This document shows positions 1-6,788 of a stretch of DNA of 7,900 bases, in pieces; the stretch's first letter is position 1; each line of letters opens with the position of its first letter. The notes beneath the pieces were generated by a model, which saw only the letters and a list, made by a program, of their open reading frames with translations, was not told where the DNA came from and searched no databases. Source of the DNA: SHWC01 sp945902735 (lineage in GTDB: Bacteria; Pseudomonadota; Alphaproteobacteria; UBA828); the NCBI GenBank assembly GCA_945902735.1, contig CAMDNF010000108.1, positions 1 to 7,900 of the forward strand, written 5' to 3'. A program made the position numbers and the translations under genes.

Positions 1-50
1 TCGATGGCGGCAGGATGACGGAAGGCGATGACGGTGGTATCTCTCGACAT
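1..50 (-). CDS. Transposase N-terminus, IS256/Mutator type (partial)
   Basis: An ATG at 50-48 opens a frame reading MSRDTTVIAFRHPAAI that leaves the window after 50 bases. From memory of the family, alphaproteobacterial IS256-type transposases begin with very similar residues (MSxDTxVxAxRxPxxID, followed by DPLTxI), so this is read as the first few percent of a DDE transposase of about 400 residues. The start is supported by AAAGGAG at 66-60, nine bases upstream. No catalytic residue is inside the window. The leader can fold so that the ribosome-binding site lies within a stem-loop, as described for transposase genes protected from read-through transcription. Confidence 0.6.
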   Translation of the reverse strand, partial: MSRDTTVIAFRHPAAI

Positions 51-106
51 GGCGTATCGCTCCTTTCGGGAGGTTCTGGCAGGCTTGACACCCGCCTCGA
101 TACGCC
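51..106 (-). promoter_or_regulatory. Inverted repeat in the transposase leader, enclosing its ribosome-binding site
   Basis: GGCGTATCG at 51-59 and CGATACGCC at 98-106 are perfect 9-bp inverted repeats. In the minus-strand transcript the 3' arm directly abuts the transposase ATG (50-48), and AAAGGAG (66-60) lies just inside the stem, where a second small pairing, CTCC with GGAG, is also possible. Such a fold would limit translation when transcription enters from outside. IS10 and IS50 are known to use this kind of arrangement. The pairing is seen in the sequence; the function is inferred. Confidence 0.5.
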
Positions 107-151
107 GCCTTCAATCAATCGTCGTCACCCAGATTCCCGCATAGCTCGCTC

Positions 152-2002
152 ACCATCGTCACCGACATCACTGAGACGGTTCGGAGTGCAAAGCAGCTTT
201 CTCTCATCGCCGATAATCTGCCCATCGTCATCGCCTATTTCGATGTCGAGCAACGTTACAAGTTCGTCAACAAGACGGGCGAACAATGGCATTGTCGCCC
301 GGCCAGTGAACTCATCGGGCGCCGGTTCAAAGATATTGCGCCTCCGGACTATTATGCCTTCGTCGAACCGCTGATCGCGGGCGTGTTGGCGGGAAAACAT
401 CAGCGTGCCGATTATCGCTCTACCTTTGCGGATGGTCAGACCCGCTTTGTTCAACTCCAATATGTGCCGGACGTCGATAGGGGCAATTCGGTCGTCGGAT
501 ATTTTGCCACTGCGGTAGATATCAGCGAGGTTGTTCGTAAGACGAATCAGCTCGAATTGATCATGGACAGCACTCCGGCGCTCATCGCCTATGCCGACCG
601 CGGGGAATATCTGAGATTCATGAACCGTACGGGCGAGCGATGGCATGGGCAGCCTAAGAGCACGCTGCTCGACAAGCCGCTTTCCGATGTTGTGCCGCCG
701 GACTATTACCAAGCCGCCAAACCCATGATCGACGCGGTGCATCATACCGGTAAGCCGCAACAGGCAGTATTGCGTTGGGCCGGCGACGACGGCGTCGCAC
801 GTTGGATCAATACGCGATGGGTTCCCGATTTCGGCGCCGATGGTGAGGTGGTCGGTCACTTCGTGATCGGCAGCGACATTAGCGAAACCATTCGTAAAAC
901 AAACGAACTCGCGGTCATCACCAACAATCTTCCGGGTTTTATCGGCTATGTCGATGCCGCCGAGCGTTATCGCTGGGTCAATCAAACCGCCGAGAAGTGG
1001 CTTGGCCGCCCAGCGAGCGAGGTCATCGGCAAGACGCTCAGCGAGGTCTTGCTGCCTGAGCATTATGATCGCTTGCGTCCCCGTGTCTTGGCCGTTCTGG
1101 CGGGCATGCCGCAGACTTGGGAATATGACGTGCCTTATCCCGACGGCTCAAGGCGTTGGCTGGAAGCGCGGCTGATTCCCGATTTTGATCCCGATCAAAA
1201 CGTGCGCGGCTATTTCGGTTTGGTGCTCGACATCACGGAGCGCCGCGAATTGCATCAGCAGCTCGCCCAGGCGCAAAAGATGGAGGCCGTTGGCCAATTG
1301 ACCGCCGGCGTGGCCCATGACTTCAATAATCTTCTTGGCGTTATGCTCGGCAATCTCGATTTGGCTCGCTTGGCTCTGGCTGATCGCCCGAGAGAAGCGG
1401 GCATGATCGGGCGCGCGATCGAAGCGGCGGAGAAAGGCGGCAATCTAACGCAGCGACTGCTCAGCTTTTCCCGCCGGCAAACGCTTTTGACGCGAGATTG
1501 CGATGTGAATGAATTGGTACGCGGCATGAGCGAGTTGTTGGATCACGCGCTCGGTATCTCGATCACGGTAAAGTCGATCCTCGCCGACGACCTGTGGGTT
1601 GCCTTTGTCGATCCCGCGCAGCTGGAGAACGCAATCATCAATTTGGCACTCAATGCCAAAGACGCCATGCCGAATGGTGGGGCGCTGACCATCGAAACTT
1701 CGAATATAGAACTCGATGCCGCCGCCGCCGCCCGCCATGATGACGCCCAACCCGGCGACTATGTCAAAATCGAGATCAACGACACCGGCACCGGCATGCC
1801 ACCCGAGGTGGCGAGCCACGTGTTCGAGCCGTTTTTCACCACCAAGGACGTCGGCAAAGGCACCGGTCTCGGCCTTTCCATGGTCTATGGCTTCGTCAAG
1901 CAATCCGGCGGTCATATCACCTTGGCGAGCACGGAAGGCCGAGGCACGACGATCAGCCTTCATCTCCCCCGCAAGCAAGTCTCGGCCGCCCACGAGCCTT
2001 GA
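152..2002 (+). CDS. Tandem-PAS sensor histidine kinase, 5' end lost to an insertion sequence
   Basis: This is a soluble histidine kinase with PAS sensory modules. In-frame coding sequence begins in the last strand of one PAS unit (TIVTDITE at 152-175). It continues through three complete PAS units ending with DISE or DITE at 518, 875 and 1229, a spacing of 118-119 residues. A HisKA domain follows with GVAHDFNNLL (phospho-acceptor His at 1316-1318), then HATPase_c with N-box NLALNAKDAM near 1640-1670, DTGTGMPPE, FEPFFTTK and GKGTGLGLSMVYGF. No membrane segment is visible. No ATG, GTG or TTG occurs in frame between the stop at 86-88 and GTG 383, and GTG 383 lies inside the first complete PAS unit, so a start there would give a 539-residue protein with a broken sensor. 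The gene therefore looks disrupted. HDFNNLL kinases often carry a C-terminal receiver; here the receiver is the next gene. Confidence 0.85.
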   Translation, partial: TIVTDITETVRSAKQLSLIADNLPIVIAYFDVEQRYKFVNKTGEQWHCRPASELIGRRFKDIAPPDYYAFVEPLIAGVLAGKHQRADYRSTFADGQTRFVQLQYVPDVDRGNSVVGYFATAVDISEVVRKTNQLELIMDSTPALIAYADRGEYLRFMNRTGERWHGQPKSTLLDKPLSDVVPPDYYQAAKPMIDAVHHTGKPQQAVLRWAGDDGVARWINTRWVPDFGADGEVVGHFVIGSDISETIRKTNELAVITNNLPGFIGYVDAAERYRWVNQTAEKWLGRPASEVIGKTLSEVLLPEHYDRLRPRVLAVLAGMPQTWEYDVPYPDGSRRWLEARLIPDFDPDQNVRGYFGLVLDITERRELHQQLAQAQKMEAVGQLTAGVAHDFNNLLGVMLGNLDLARLALADRPREAGMIGRAIEAAEKGGNLTQRLLSFSRRQTLLTRDCDVNELVRGMSELLDHALGISITVKSILADDLWVAFVDPAQLENAIINLALNAKDAMPNGGALTIETSNIELDAAAAARHDDAQPGDYVKIEINDTGTGMPPEVASHVFEPFFTTKDVGKGTGLGLSMVYGFVKQSGGHITLASTEGRGTTISLHLPRKQVSAAHEP

Positions 2003-2048
2003 CCGGCGGGGGTGGCCCTCACGCACTTATCGTATCAAGGTTTACCCA

Positions 2049-2095
2049 GGGCCTCAGGGGTGCGAACATGTCATGCGCACCTCGTTCAGAGGCCC
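2049..2095 (+). promoter_or_regulatory. Stem-loop over the response-regulator ribosome-binding site
   Basis: GGGCCTC (2049-2055) pairs perfectly with GAGGCCC (2089-2095). Inside that, 2057-2064 pairs with 2076-2083 (eight pairs, one of them G-U), leaving an 11-base loop at 2065-2075 and a lopsided bulge of one base against five. The outer 3' arm contains AGAGG (2088-2092), the likely ribosome-binding site of the receiver gene at 2102, so the fold would hide it. There is no T-run, so it does not look like a simple terminator. Two 10-codon frames start in the loop (2068) or at its edge (2073) and run through the 3' arm. They end at 2100 and 2105, next to or overlapping the receiver ATG. Confidence 0.5.
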
Positions 2096-2101
2096 CATGA
2101 A

Positions 2102-2491
2102 ATGACAGAGCCGGCTGCCAACACCACCAAGAAGAGACTTCTTGTGGTCGATGATGAACCCGGCTTTCGGGAGTTCATCCAGGAAGCGGCCGCCGGCCTC
2201 AACATTGAAGTTGCGTGCGCGCCCGATGGCGAGCAGGCACGGGAAATCTATGCCTCGTTCAAGCCCGACGTCATTCTGCTCGACATCGTGATGCCAGGTG
2301 TGGACGGTGTCGAATTCACGCGCTGGTTGGCTGCGGAAAAAACGACGGCGCGCGTCGTTCTGGTGACCGGCTATAATCCGCATTATGCGGAAGCCACGGG
2401 TCGCCTTGGTGAGGCGCTCGGGATTCCGTCGGTCAAATTTCTGACCAAACCGCTTCGCCTCGCCACCTTGGCCGAGATTTTAAACGACTGA
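2102..2491 (+). CDS. Single-domain response regulator (receiver only)
   Basis: This 129-residue protein is a CheY-like receiver with no output domain. The acidic pocket is D17-D18 (LLVVDDE), the phospho-acceptor is D61 (VILLDIVMPG), the switch Thr is T89 (VVLVTGY) and the conserved Lys is K116 (FLTKP). I chose ATG 2102 because AGAGG lies nine bases upstream and the receiver fold starts about ten residues later. A GTG at 2012 in the same frame would add 30 unlike residues. It lies 99 bp after the PAS kinase, which has no receiver of its own, so it is the likely phosphorylation partner. With no DNA-binding domain it would act by protein contact or as a phosphorelay intermediate. Its translation may be controlled by the stem-loop and short frames just upstream. 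Confidence 0.9.
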   Translation: MTEPAANTTKKRLLVVDDEPGFREFIQEAAAGLNIEVACAPDGEQAREIYASFKPDVILLDIVMPGVDGVEFTRWLAAEKTTARVVLVTGYNPHYAEATGRLGEALGIPSVKFLTKPLRLATLAEILND

Positions 2492-2575
2492 GCCGGTTGC
2501 CCGGCGAAGGGAAGATCGTCAAATTGCGTCGGCATCGCCCGACCAATGCACGGTTTGAGGATTAGGAGACAGGCG

Positions 2576-3286
2576 ATGGGATTGCTCGCGGTCGAGGCCA
2601 TTTCCGCCGGCTATCACGGGCAGCCGGTTCTGAGAAACGTCAGCCTCGATGTACCGGAAGGCGCCACCATCGGCATCATTGGGCCGAACGGACACGGCAA
2701 GACGACCTTGCTCAATTGCATCTCAGGGCTCGTGCCGTTGATGGCCGGTGATATCACCTTCGATAATCGCTCGCTCGCCGGGATTCCCGCCAATCGCGTT
2801 GTCGAATGCGGTGTCGTTCACGTGCCGCAAGGCGACCGCATTTTTCCCGACATGTCAGTGCGCGATAATTTGGTCATGGGGACGTATTTGCCCAAGGCCT
2901 ATAAGAAGCTCGCCGAGAATTTGTCCAAGGTCTTCGAGATCTTCCCCAAATTGAGGGAACGCCAAAGCCAAATCGCCAGCACCTTATCGGGCGGCGAACG
3001 ACGTATGCTCGGGATTGGCCGAGGCCTCATGGCCGAGAGCCGGATTCTCTTGATCGACGAGCCCTCGCTTGGTCTCGCGCCGATCGCGGTCGATTTGATT
3101 TACGACGTGCTGCGCCGGCTCAAAGCCGAAGGCCGCACCATTCTCCTCGTCGAGGAAAACATGAGTCGGATCATGGATTTCGCCGACCACATCTATCTGC
3201 TCGATCATGGCGAGATCGTGTGGAGTGGCAAGCCCGATGAATTGCAGCGGCGGACCGAGGTGCTGGAAACTTATTTAGGCGCATGA
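2576..3286 (+). CDS. ABC transporter ATP-binding protein, LivF-like (branched-chain amino acid/amide type)
   Basis: This is a 236-residue ATPase subunit of the LivF class, which powers uptake of branched-chain amino acids, amides or urea together with LivG, two permeases and a binding protein. Visible motifs are Walker A GPNGHGKTT (36-44), Q-loop Q85 in HVPQGDR, signature LSGGERRML (137-145), Walker B ILLIDEPSLGLAP (157-169) and LLVEEN (190-195) at the H-loop position, where LivF proteins usually read VEQN. Length is normal for the family. ATG 2576 is preferred over ATG 2546 because AGGAG sits at 2564-2568, seven bases upstream, and the ABC fold begins at once. No LivG, LivH, LivM or binding-protein gene follows, and the gene before it is a response regulator, so it is isolated from its usual partners within this window. 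The substrate cannot be told. Confidence 0.9.
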   Translation: MGLLAVEAISAGYHGQPVLRNVSLDVPEGATIGIIGPNGHGKTTLLNCISGLVPLMAGDITFDNRSLAGIPANRVVECGVVHVPQGDRIFPDMSVRDNLVMGTYLPKAYKKLAENLSKVFEIFPKLRERQSQIASTLSGGERRMLGIGRGLMAESRILLIDEPSLGLAPIAVDLIYDVLRRLKAEGRTILLVEENMSRIMDFADHIYLLDHGEIVWSGKPDELQRRTEVLETYLGA

Positions 3287-3304
3287 ATGGGAATGAGTTG
3301 ACCG

Positions 3305-4567
3305 ATGGCTGATCTCTCCAACAGAAAATTCGCCGAAGCCGGTCTCAATCAAACCGAGCTCGACGCCGAGATGGCGGCCGTCAAGCGCGCTGACCGACCA
3401 TGGAATGAGCCTAAAAATCTGCGGGCGAGTTATGACGCCGGCGATGATGTGGTGGCCGTGGCCAACGCCGCCTATGCCGCCCATATCGGCGACAACGCGA
3501 TCTACAGCGCGTCCTCCTATCCCTCGCTCCGTCGCTATGAAGAGGGCGTGGTTGCGATGGTGTGCGAAATGCTGAATGCGCCCGAAGGGGCGGTTGGCAG
3601 CGTCACCACGGGTGGCACGGAAAGCATCACCATGGCGGTCAAGACCGCGCGCGATTGGGCTCGTGCGACCAAGCCCGTGGTGCGCGAGCCCGAGATGATC
3701 GTCCCGCGTACCGCGCACCCGGCCTTCAACAAGGCGGCGGAGCTTTTGGGTCTCAAGGTCGTGCGTATGGACAGAAGCGTCGATCATCGCGCCGATGTTG
3801 AGGCGATGACGCGCGCGATCGGGCCGAACACGATCATGATCGTCGGCTCCGCGCCGCCCTTTCCCTATGGCCTGGTCGATCCGATCGAACGTTTAAGCGC
3901 ACTGGCTGAACAATATGGCCTTTGGCTCCACGTCGATGCCTGCGTCGGCGGCTTCGTGTTGCCTTTCGCGCGCGAGCTTGGTCACACAGTGCCTGGTTTT
4001 GATTTCGAGATACCGGGCGTTTCCTCGATGTCGGTCGATCTGCACAAATATGGCTTCTCGGGTCGCGGCGCCTCGGTGTTGGTAATTCGTGATGAGGCGC
4101 GCGCCAGGCATCAGGGCTTCAATTTCGAAGCCTGGCCCGCCGGCATTTATCGCACCGCCAATATCGCGGGCTCGCGCAATGGCGGCGCGGTCGCCTCCGC
4201 CTATGCCGTGATGCGCTATCTGGGCCGCGCCGGTTATCGCCAAGGTGTCGCGCGCATGATCGAGGCCAAACAACGGATCGCGGCGGGCTTGACCGACATC
4301 GGCGGCCTTCGCATGTTAGGCCAGCCCGAGGGCACGCATTTCTCGATCGTCGCCGACGAGCTCGATATTTTCGCCGTCGCCGATGGGCTGCACGAGCGCG
4401 GTTGGCTGTTCTCGCGCGGCGTCGACCCCAAGGCGATTCAGCTTTTGTTGAACCCGCGTCATGGCGCGATGGTCGATCAGTTTTTGGCCGATGTCGGGGA
4501 GGTTGCGGCACTCGTGCGCGCCGGCAAGATTCAGAGCCGTGGGGTGGGGCCGGTCTATATCGTCTAG
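3305..4567 (+). CDS. PLP-dependent lyase/decarboxylase, sphingosine-1-phosphate lyase type
   Basis: This 420-residue enzyme has fold-type I, group II decarboxylase features. They are TTGGTESITMAV (GGTES at 103-107, phosphate-binding), HVDACVGGFVLPF (D211 would pair with the pyridine nitrogen) and SVDLHKYGFSGRG, with K248 as the PLP-binding lysine. HVDAC(L/V)GGF and (D/T)xHKYG are close to sphingosine-1-phosphate lyases, which cleave a phosphorylated long-chain base into an aldehyde and phosphoethanolamine. Some bacterial relatives are annotated simply as aminotransferase or decarboxylase, and amino-acid decarboxylation is an alternative. No N-terminal membrane segment, as in eukaryotic S1P lyases, is visible. 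ATG 3305 is 18 bp after the ABC gene, with only a weak purine-rich stretch before it, so translational coupling is possible. The substrate is not established. Confidence 0.8.
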   Translation: MADLSNRKFAEAGLNQTELDAEMAAVKRADRPWNEPKNLRASYDAGDDVVAVANAAYAAHIGDNAIYSASSYPSLRRYEEGVVAMVCEMLNAPEGAVGSVTTGGTESITMAVKTARDWARATKPVVREPEMIVPRTAHPAFNKAAELLGLKVVRMDRSVDHRADVEAMTRAIGPNTIMIVGSAPPFPYGLVDPIERLSALAEQYGLWLHVDACVGGFVLPFARELGHTVPGFDFEIPGVSSMSVDLHKYGFSGRGASVLVIRDEARARHQGFNFEAWPAGIYRTANIAGSRNGGAVASAYAVMRYLGRAGYRQGVARMIEAKQRIAAGLTDIGGLRMLGQPEGTHFSIVADELDIFAVADGLHERGWLFSRGVDPKAIQLLLNPRHGAMVDQFLADVGEVAALVRAGKIQSRGVGPVYIV

Positions 4568-4578
4568 GCTGCGGAGGC

Positions 4579-4597
4579 TTGAATTTAGGCCTTCAAG
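4579..4597. terminator. Possible shared terminator hairpin between convergent genes
   Basis: CTTGAA (4579-4584) and TTCAAG (4592-4597) form a 6-bp inverted repeat around an 8-base loop, in the 25-bp gap between the stop of the PLP lyase and the stop of the minus-strand kinase. The right arm overlaps the last codons of the kinase gene. No T-run follows on either side, so this is weak support for a bidirectional terminator. Confidence 0.2.
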
Positions 4598-6638
4598 ACG
4601 CCTTACGGACAGCCTGATCGGTTCCGTCGGTGGAACGCCAGGCCGGGAAGGTGGCCGTCACGGTGGTGCCGGCACCGAGCGCCGAATCGATGATGAACCG
4701 GCCGCCATGGAGTTCCACCAAGTTCTTGGAGAGCGGCAGGCCGAGGCCAACGCCTTCGGACATGCGGTCCAATCCGCTATCGACCTGGCCGAACGGGGCC
4801 AGCGCAATCGCAACGTGTTCGGGCGCCATGCCAACGCCGTTGTCGCGAACCGACAACGCCAACCCGCCTTCATCGGTCTTGTCAGCGGAAAGCGTAACGG
4901 TGCCGCCTTTTGGCGTGAATTTGACCGCGTTATTCGTCAGATTGATCAGGACCTGCCTGAGGCGCAACGGATCGCCGACCAATTTCGGAAACGGCTTGGT
5001 GAGGTCGGCTTTTAACGTGACTTGGCCCACTCTCGCGCGAGGCGTGATCATCTTGATCGTTTGATCGATCAACTCGGCGGGGTCGACCGGAACCTCGTTC
5101 AGCTCGATGGCATCAAGTTCGATCCGGCTAATATCGAGAATATCGTTGACGACCTGGAGCAAATGTCCGCCCGAGCCTTGTATATCCACAACATAGCCCT
5201 CATAGCGCTCATTGCCGAGCGGGCCGAACATTTTCTCGCGCATGATCTGGGAAAACCCGATGATCGCGTTGAGCGGCGTTCTCAGCTCATGGCTCATATT
5301 GGTGAGGAACGTCGTTTTCGCCACATTGGCGGCTTGCGCTTTGTCGCGCGCGTGTTTGAGATCGATATTGTTTTGCGCGAGTTCGGCGGTGCGCACCGCC
5401 ACTTGTCGCTCAAGCCCCTCATTGGCATCGCGCAGGGTCGCGTGCGACGCCTTGAGCTCGAGCGCCATGTCATTCAGTTTGCCGCCAACAAAGGCAAATT
5501 CGGGTGAGCGCGGTGTCGGCGGCTCTGCGTCGTAATTGCCGCGGCCGATCGCTTCAGCGTAGTGCGCGAGCGCGGTCGTCGGGTGGATGATGGCGCGAGC
5601 AAAGAGCAAGACAAGAAACGCGCCGCCGAACGCCAAAATAAGACCAGCCGCCAAGAGAAGCACATGAATGGTCTGGCCCTCGCCTTTGGCTTCCGCCAGA
5701 GTTTTCTTTAGGTCCTCCTCATGGAGGATCTGGATTTCTTCATCCAAAATATCGTCAAGCGCCCGCCGCAACGCGATCAACTCATTAAAGTCCTCCGAGA
5801 TGTGACTCTCGATCTCCGCCATTTTATCGGCATAGTCAGTTAGCTCGGAAGCCGTCGCCGCGATGCTCATGAAATTGGGGTGTTCGGCCTTCAGTCGATT
5901 CGCGATTCGCTCCAACTCTTTCAAGTGGGTCTGTAAATCATCGCGGAGACTCGCGATATTCTTGGCGCGCTGATCCAAATCAATGACCGTCGGCGCCGAT
6001 GAAAGCACGAGCAAACGCGACACATGGGTGGAGACGGAAAGCCAGGCCCTCAAGAACACGGCATTATCGAGCGACAGGCTTGCCTGGGACGATAAAAAAT
6101 CACGCGTCCTTGTATTGCCGTTGTTTTTGCCCTGATCGGACGATGTCTGCCCATAAATCGTCTGGTCGACCATCGCGTCCGCGTCGGCGAGGAGTTTTCC
6201 TAATTCGGTACTGATCTCTTGTTGCGCCGTTCGGTCTCCGATCAGGTCCTCACCGAAGGCAAAGAAACGCGTGCCCAGGTCTTGAGCACGCTCGGCTAGA
6301 TCGCGTTCGCGGTCATTTCTGGCCAATTGTTGATACTGATTGACGAAAATTTGAAAATCTTTGCGATCTTCCGTGAAGCGCACCTGGTCGGAAGGATCGG
6401 CCCGGTGCAAAAACTTGGCGACGGCCAGACAGGATTCAACGACGTTGATTTCGATTTCGAACGACGCAACCCGCAAGGGAATGGAAACTTCGATGGTTTG
6501 CTCAAGGCCCGCGCTCAAATTTGTTGCCGACCGCGCGATCAACAAACCGGCGACCGTCAACACGGCAAGAAACGCCCCGAAGCAGAGGCAGAGCTTCCAC
6601 GTGAGGCTCAGTCGCGTGAGGGCGGTCATGACGGCCAT
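4593..6638 (-). CDS. Membrane sensor histidine kinase with helical periplasmic domain (PleC/DivJ-like core)
   Basis: This is a 681-residue inner-membrane histidine kinase. TM1 lies at about 15-35 and TM2 at about 324-350. Between them is a roughly 290-residue periplasmic region that looks wholly helical, like chemoreceptor or helical-bimodular sensors, with no recognised ligand motif. A HAMP linker (about 345-400) and a coiled coil lead to HisKA with NMSHELRTPLNAIIGF (phospho-acceptor H450) and then HATPase_c with NLTNNAVKF (N570 region), DNGVGMAP and GVGLGLPLSKNLVELHGG. The stretch after H450 (EKMFGPLGNERYEGY, SGGHLLQVVNDILDISRIE) resembles alphaproteobacterial PleC/DivJ kinases. No receiver or cognate regulator gene is adjacent, so it is an orphan kinase here. 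ATG 6638 is used; the ribosome-binding site is weak (AAGG about 13 bases upstream), and ATG 6629 is an alternative that keeps TM1. Confidence 0.9.
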   Translation of the reverse strand: MAVMTALTRLSLTWKLCLCFGAFLAVLTVAGLLIARSATNLSAGLEQTIEVSIPLRVASFEIEINVVESCLAVAKFLHRADPSDQVRFTEDRKDFQIFVNQYQQLARNDRERDLAERAQDLGTRFFAFGEDLIGDRTAQQEISTELGKLLADADAMVDQTIYGQTSSDQGKNNGNTRTRDFLSSQASLSLDNAVFLRAWLSVSTHVSRLLVLSSAPTVIDLDQRAKNIASLRDDLQTHLKELERIANRLKAEHPNFMSIAATASELTDYADKMAEIESHISEDFNELIALRRALDDILDEEIQILHEEDLKKTLAEAKGEGQTIHVLLLAAGLILAFGGAFLVLLFARAIIHPTTALAHYAEAIGRGNYDAEPPTPRSPEFAFVGGKLNDMALELKASHATLRDANEGLERQVAVRTAELAQNNIDLKHARDKAQAANVAKTTFLTNMSHELRTPLNAIIGFSQIMREKMFGPLGNERYEGYVVDIQGSGGHLLQVVNDILDISRIELDAIELNEVPVDPAELIDQTIKMITPRARVGQVTLKADLTKPFPKLVGDPLRLRQVLINLTNNAVKFTPKGGTVTLSADKTDEGGLALSVRDNGVGMAPEHVAIALAPFGQVDSGLDRMSEGVGLGLPLSKNLVELHGGRFIIDSALGAGTTVTATFPAWRSTDGTDQAVRKAS

Positions 6639-6660
6639 CGTCTAAGTCGCCTTGAAGAAC

Positions 6661-6724
6661 CGAAACTAATTCGACCGCACGGCAGTCAAGTCGCACGGTA
6701 GCCAATTAGCTGGCCTCAGTTTCG
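6661..6724 (-). promoter_or_regulatory. Paired segment in the kinase 5' leader
   Basis: CGAAACTAATT (6661-6671) can pair with AATTAG (6704-6709) and, beyond a bulge, with AGTTTCG (6718-6724). This gives about eleven pairs closing a loop of some 30 bases. CGCACGG is present twice inside the loop. It lies 23-86 bases upstream of the kinase ATG, so it would be in the transcript if the promoter is near 6756-6761. No known riboswitch class is recognised. Confidence 0.3.
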
Positions 6725-6755
6725 ATCCTCCTGCCTTAACAGGAACCTAATTCCG

Positions 6756-6761
6756 AGTATA
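6756..6761 (-). promoter_or_regulatory. Candidate -10 hexamer for the minus-strand kinase
   Basis: On the minus strand this reads TATACT, five of six matches to the -10 consensus, about 118 bases upstream of the kinase start. The hexamer 17 bases further upstream (ATCAAC) is a poor -35 and overlaps the TGTGA-N6-TCACA site, which would fit a regulated promoter. The transcription start is not known. Confidence 0.35.
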
Positions 6762-6772
6762 AAAGCTTGAAT

Positions 6773-6788
6773 TGTGAGGTTGATCACA
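6773..6788. promoter_or_regulatory. CRP/FNR-family operator-like site (TGTGA-N6-TCACA)
   Basis: TGTGA (6773-6777) and TCACA (6784-6788) are separated by six bases, the exact CRP core consensus, flanked by AATT on the left and CG on the right. It lies in the 264-bp gap upstream of the minus-strand kinase. If TATACT at 6761-6756 is the kinase -10, the site centre is near -32 and overlaps the -35 region, which would suit repression better than class II activation. The site is symmetric and could also serve plus-strand transcription. Binding by a cAMP-dependent or other CRP/FNR-type protein is inferred from the motif alone. Confidence 0.45.

Larger units (their letters stand above)
1..149 (-). 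mobile_element. 5' end of an insertion sequence, probably IS256 family (runs off the window)
   Basis: The minus strand carries the start of a transposase-like gene (50 to 1), a strong ribosome-binding site and an untranslated leader. On the other side of the leader the sequence changes, near 149, into the reading frame of a PAS kinase that has no start of its own. The right boundary is inferred from where PAS homology begins: codons from about 149-152 onward align with the other PAS units, and those before do not. The frame also closes at a TGA at 86-88. The terminal inverted repeat and target duplication cannot be confirmed because the other end of the element lies outside the window. Family assignment rests on 16 residues only, so it is likely but not certain. 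Confidence 0.6.

Noticed and set aside
85..113. TTGACA at 85-90 as an outward-facing promoter from the IS into the kinase
   Set aside because: No acceptable -10 lies 16-18 bases downstream (sequences such as CCTTCA and CTTCAA), so a full promoter is not supported.
125..1063. Long open frame on the minus strand opposite the PAS units (312 codons)
   Set aside because: It is antisense to clear PAS coding sequence, has no recognisable domain and crosses the inferred IS boundary. Long antisense frames are common in GC-rich genes.
1445..2026. Minus-strand open frame opposite the kinase catalytic domain
   Set aside because: It is the antisense shadow of the HisKA and HATPase region, with low-complexity Gly/Asp-rich translation and no family likeness.
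2012..2101. GTG 2012 as the start of the response regulator
   Set aside because: The added 30 residues do not look like a receiver N-terminus and would run through the stem-loop. ATG 2102 has a well-placed ribosome-binding site.
2492..2505. GCCGG/CCGGC hairpin after the response regulator as a terminator
   Set aside because: The stem has only five pairs with no following T-run, and the next gene is co-directional 70 bp later.
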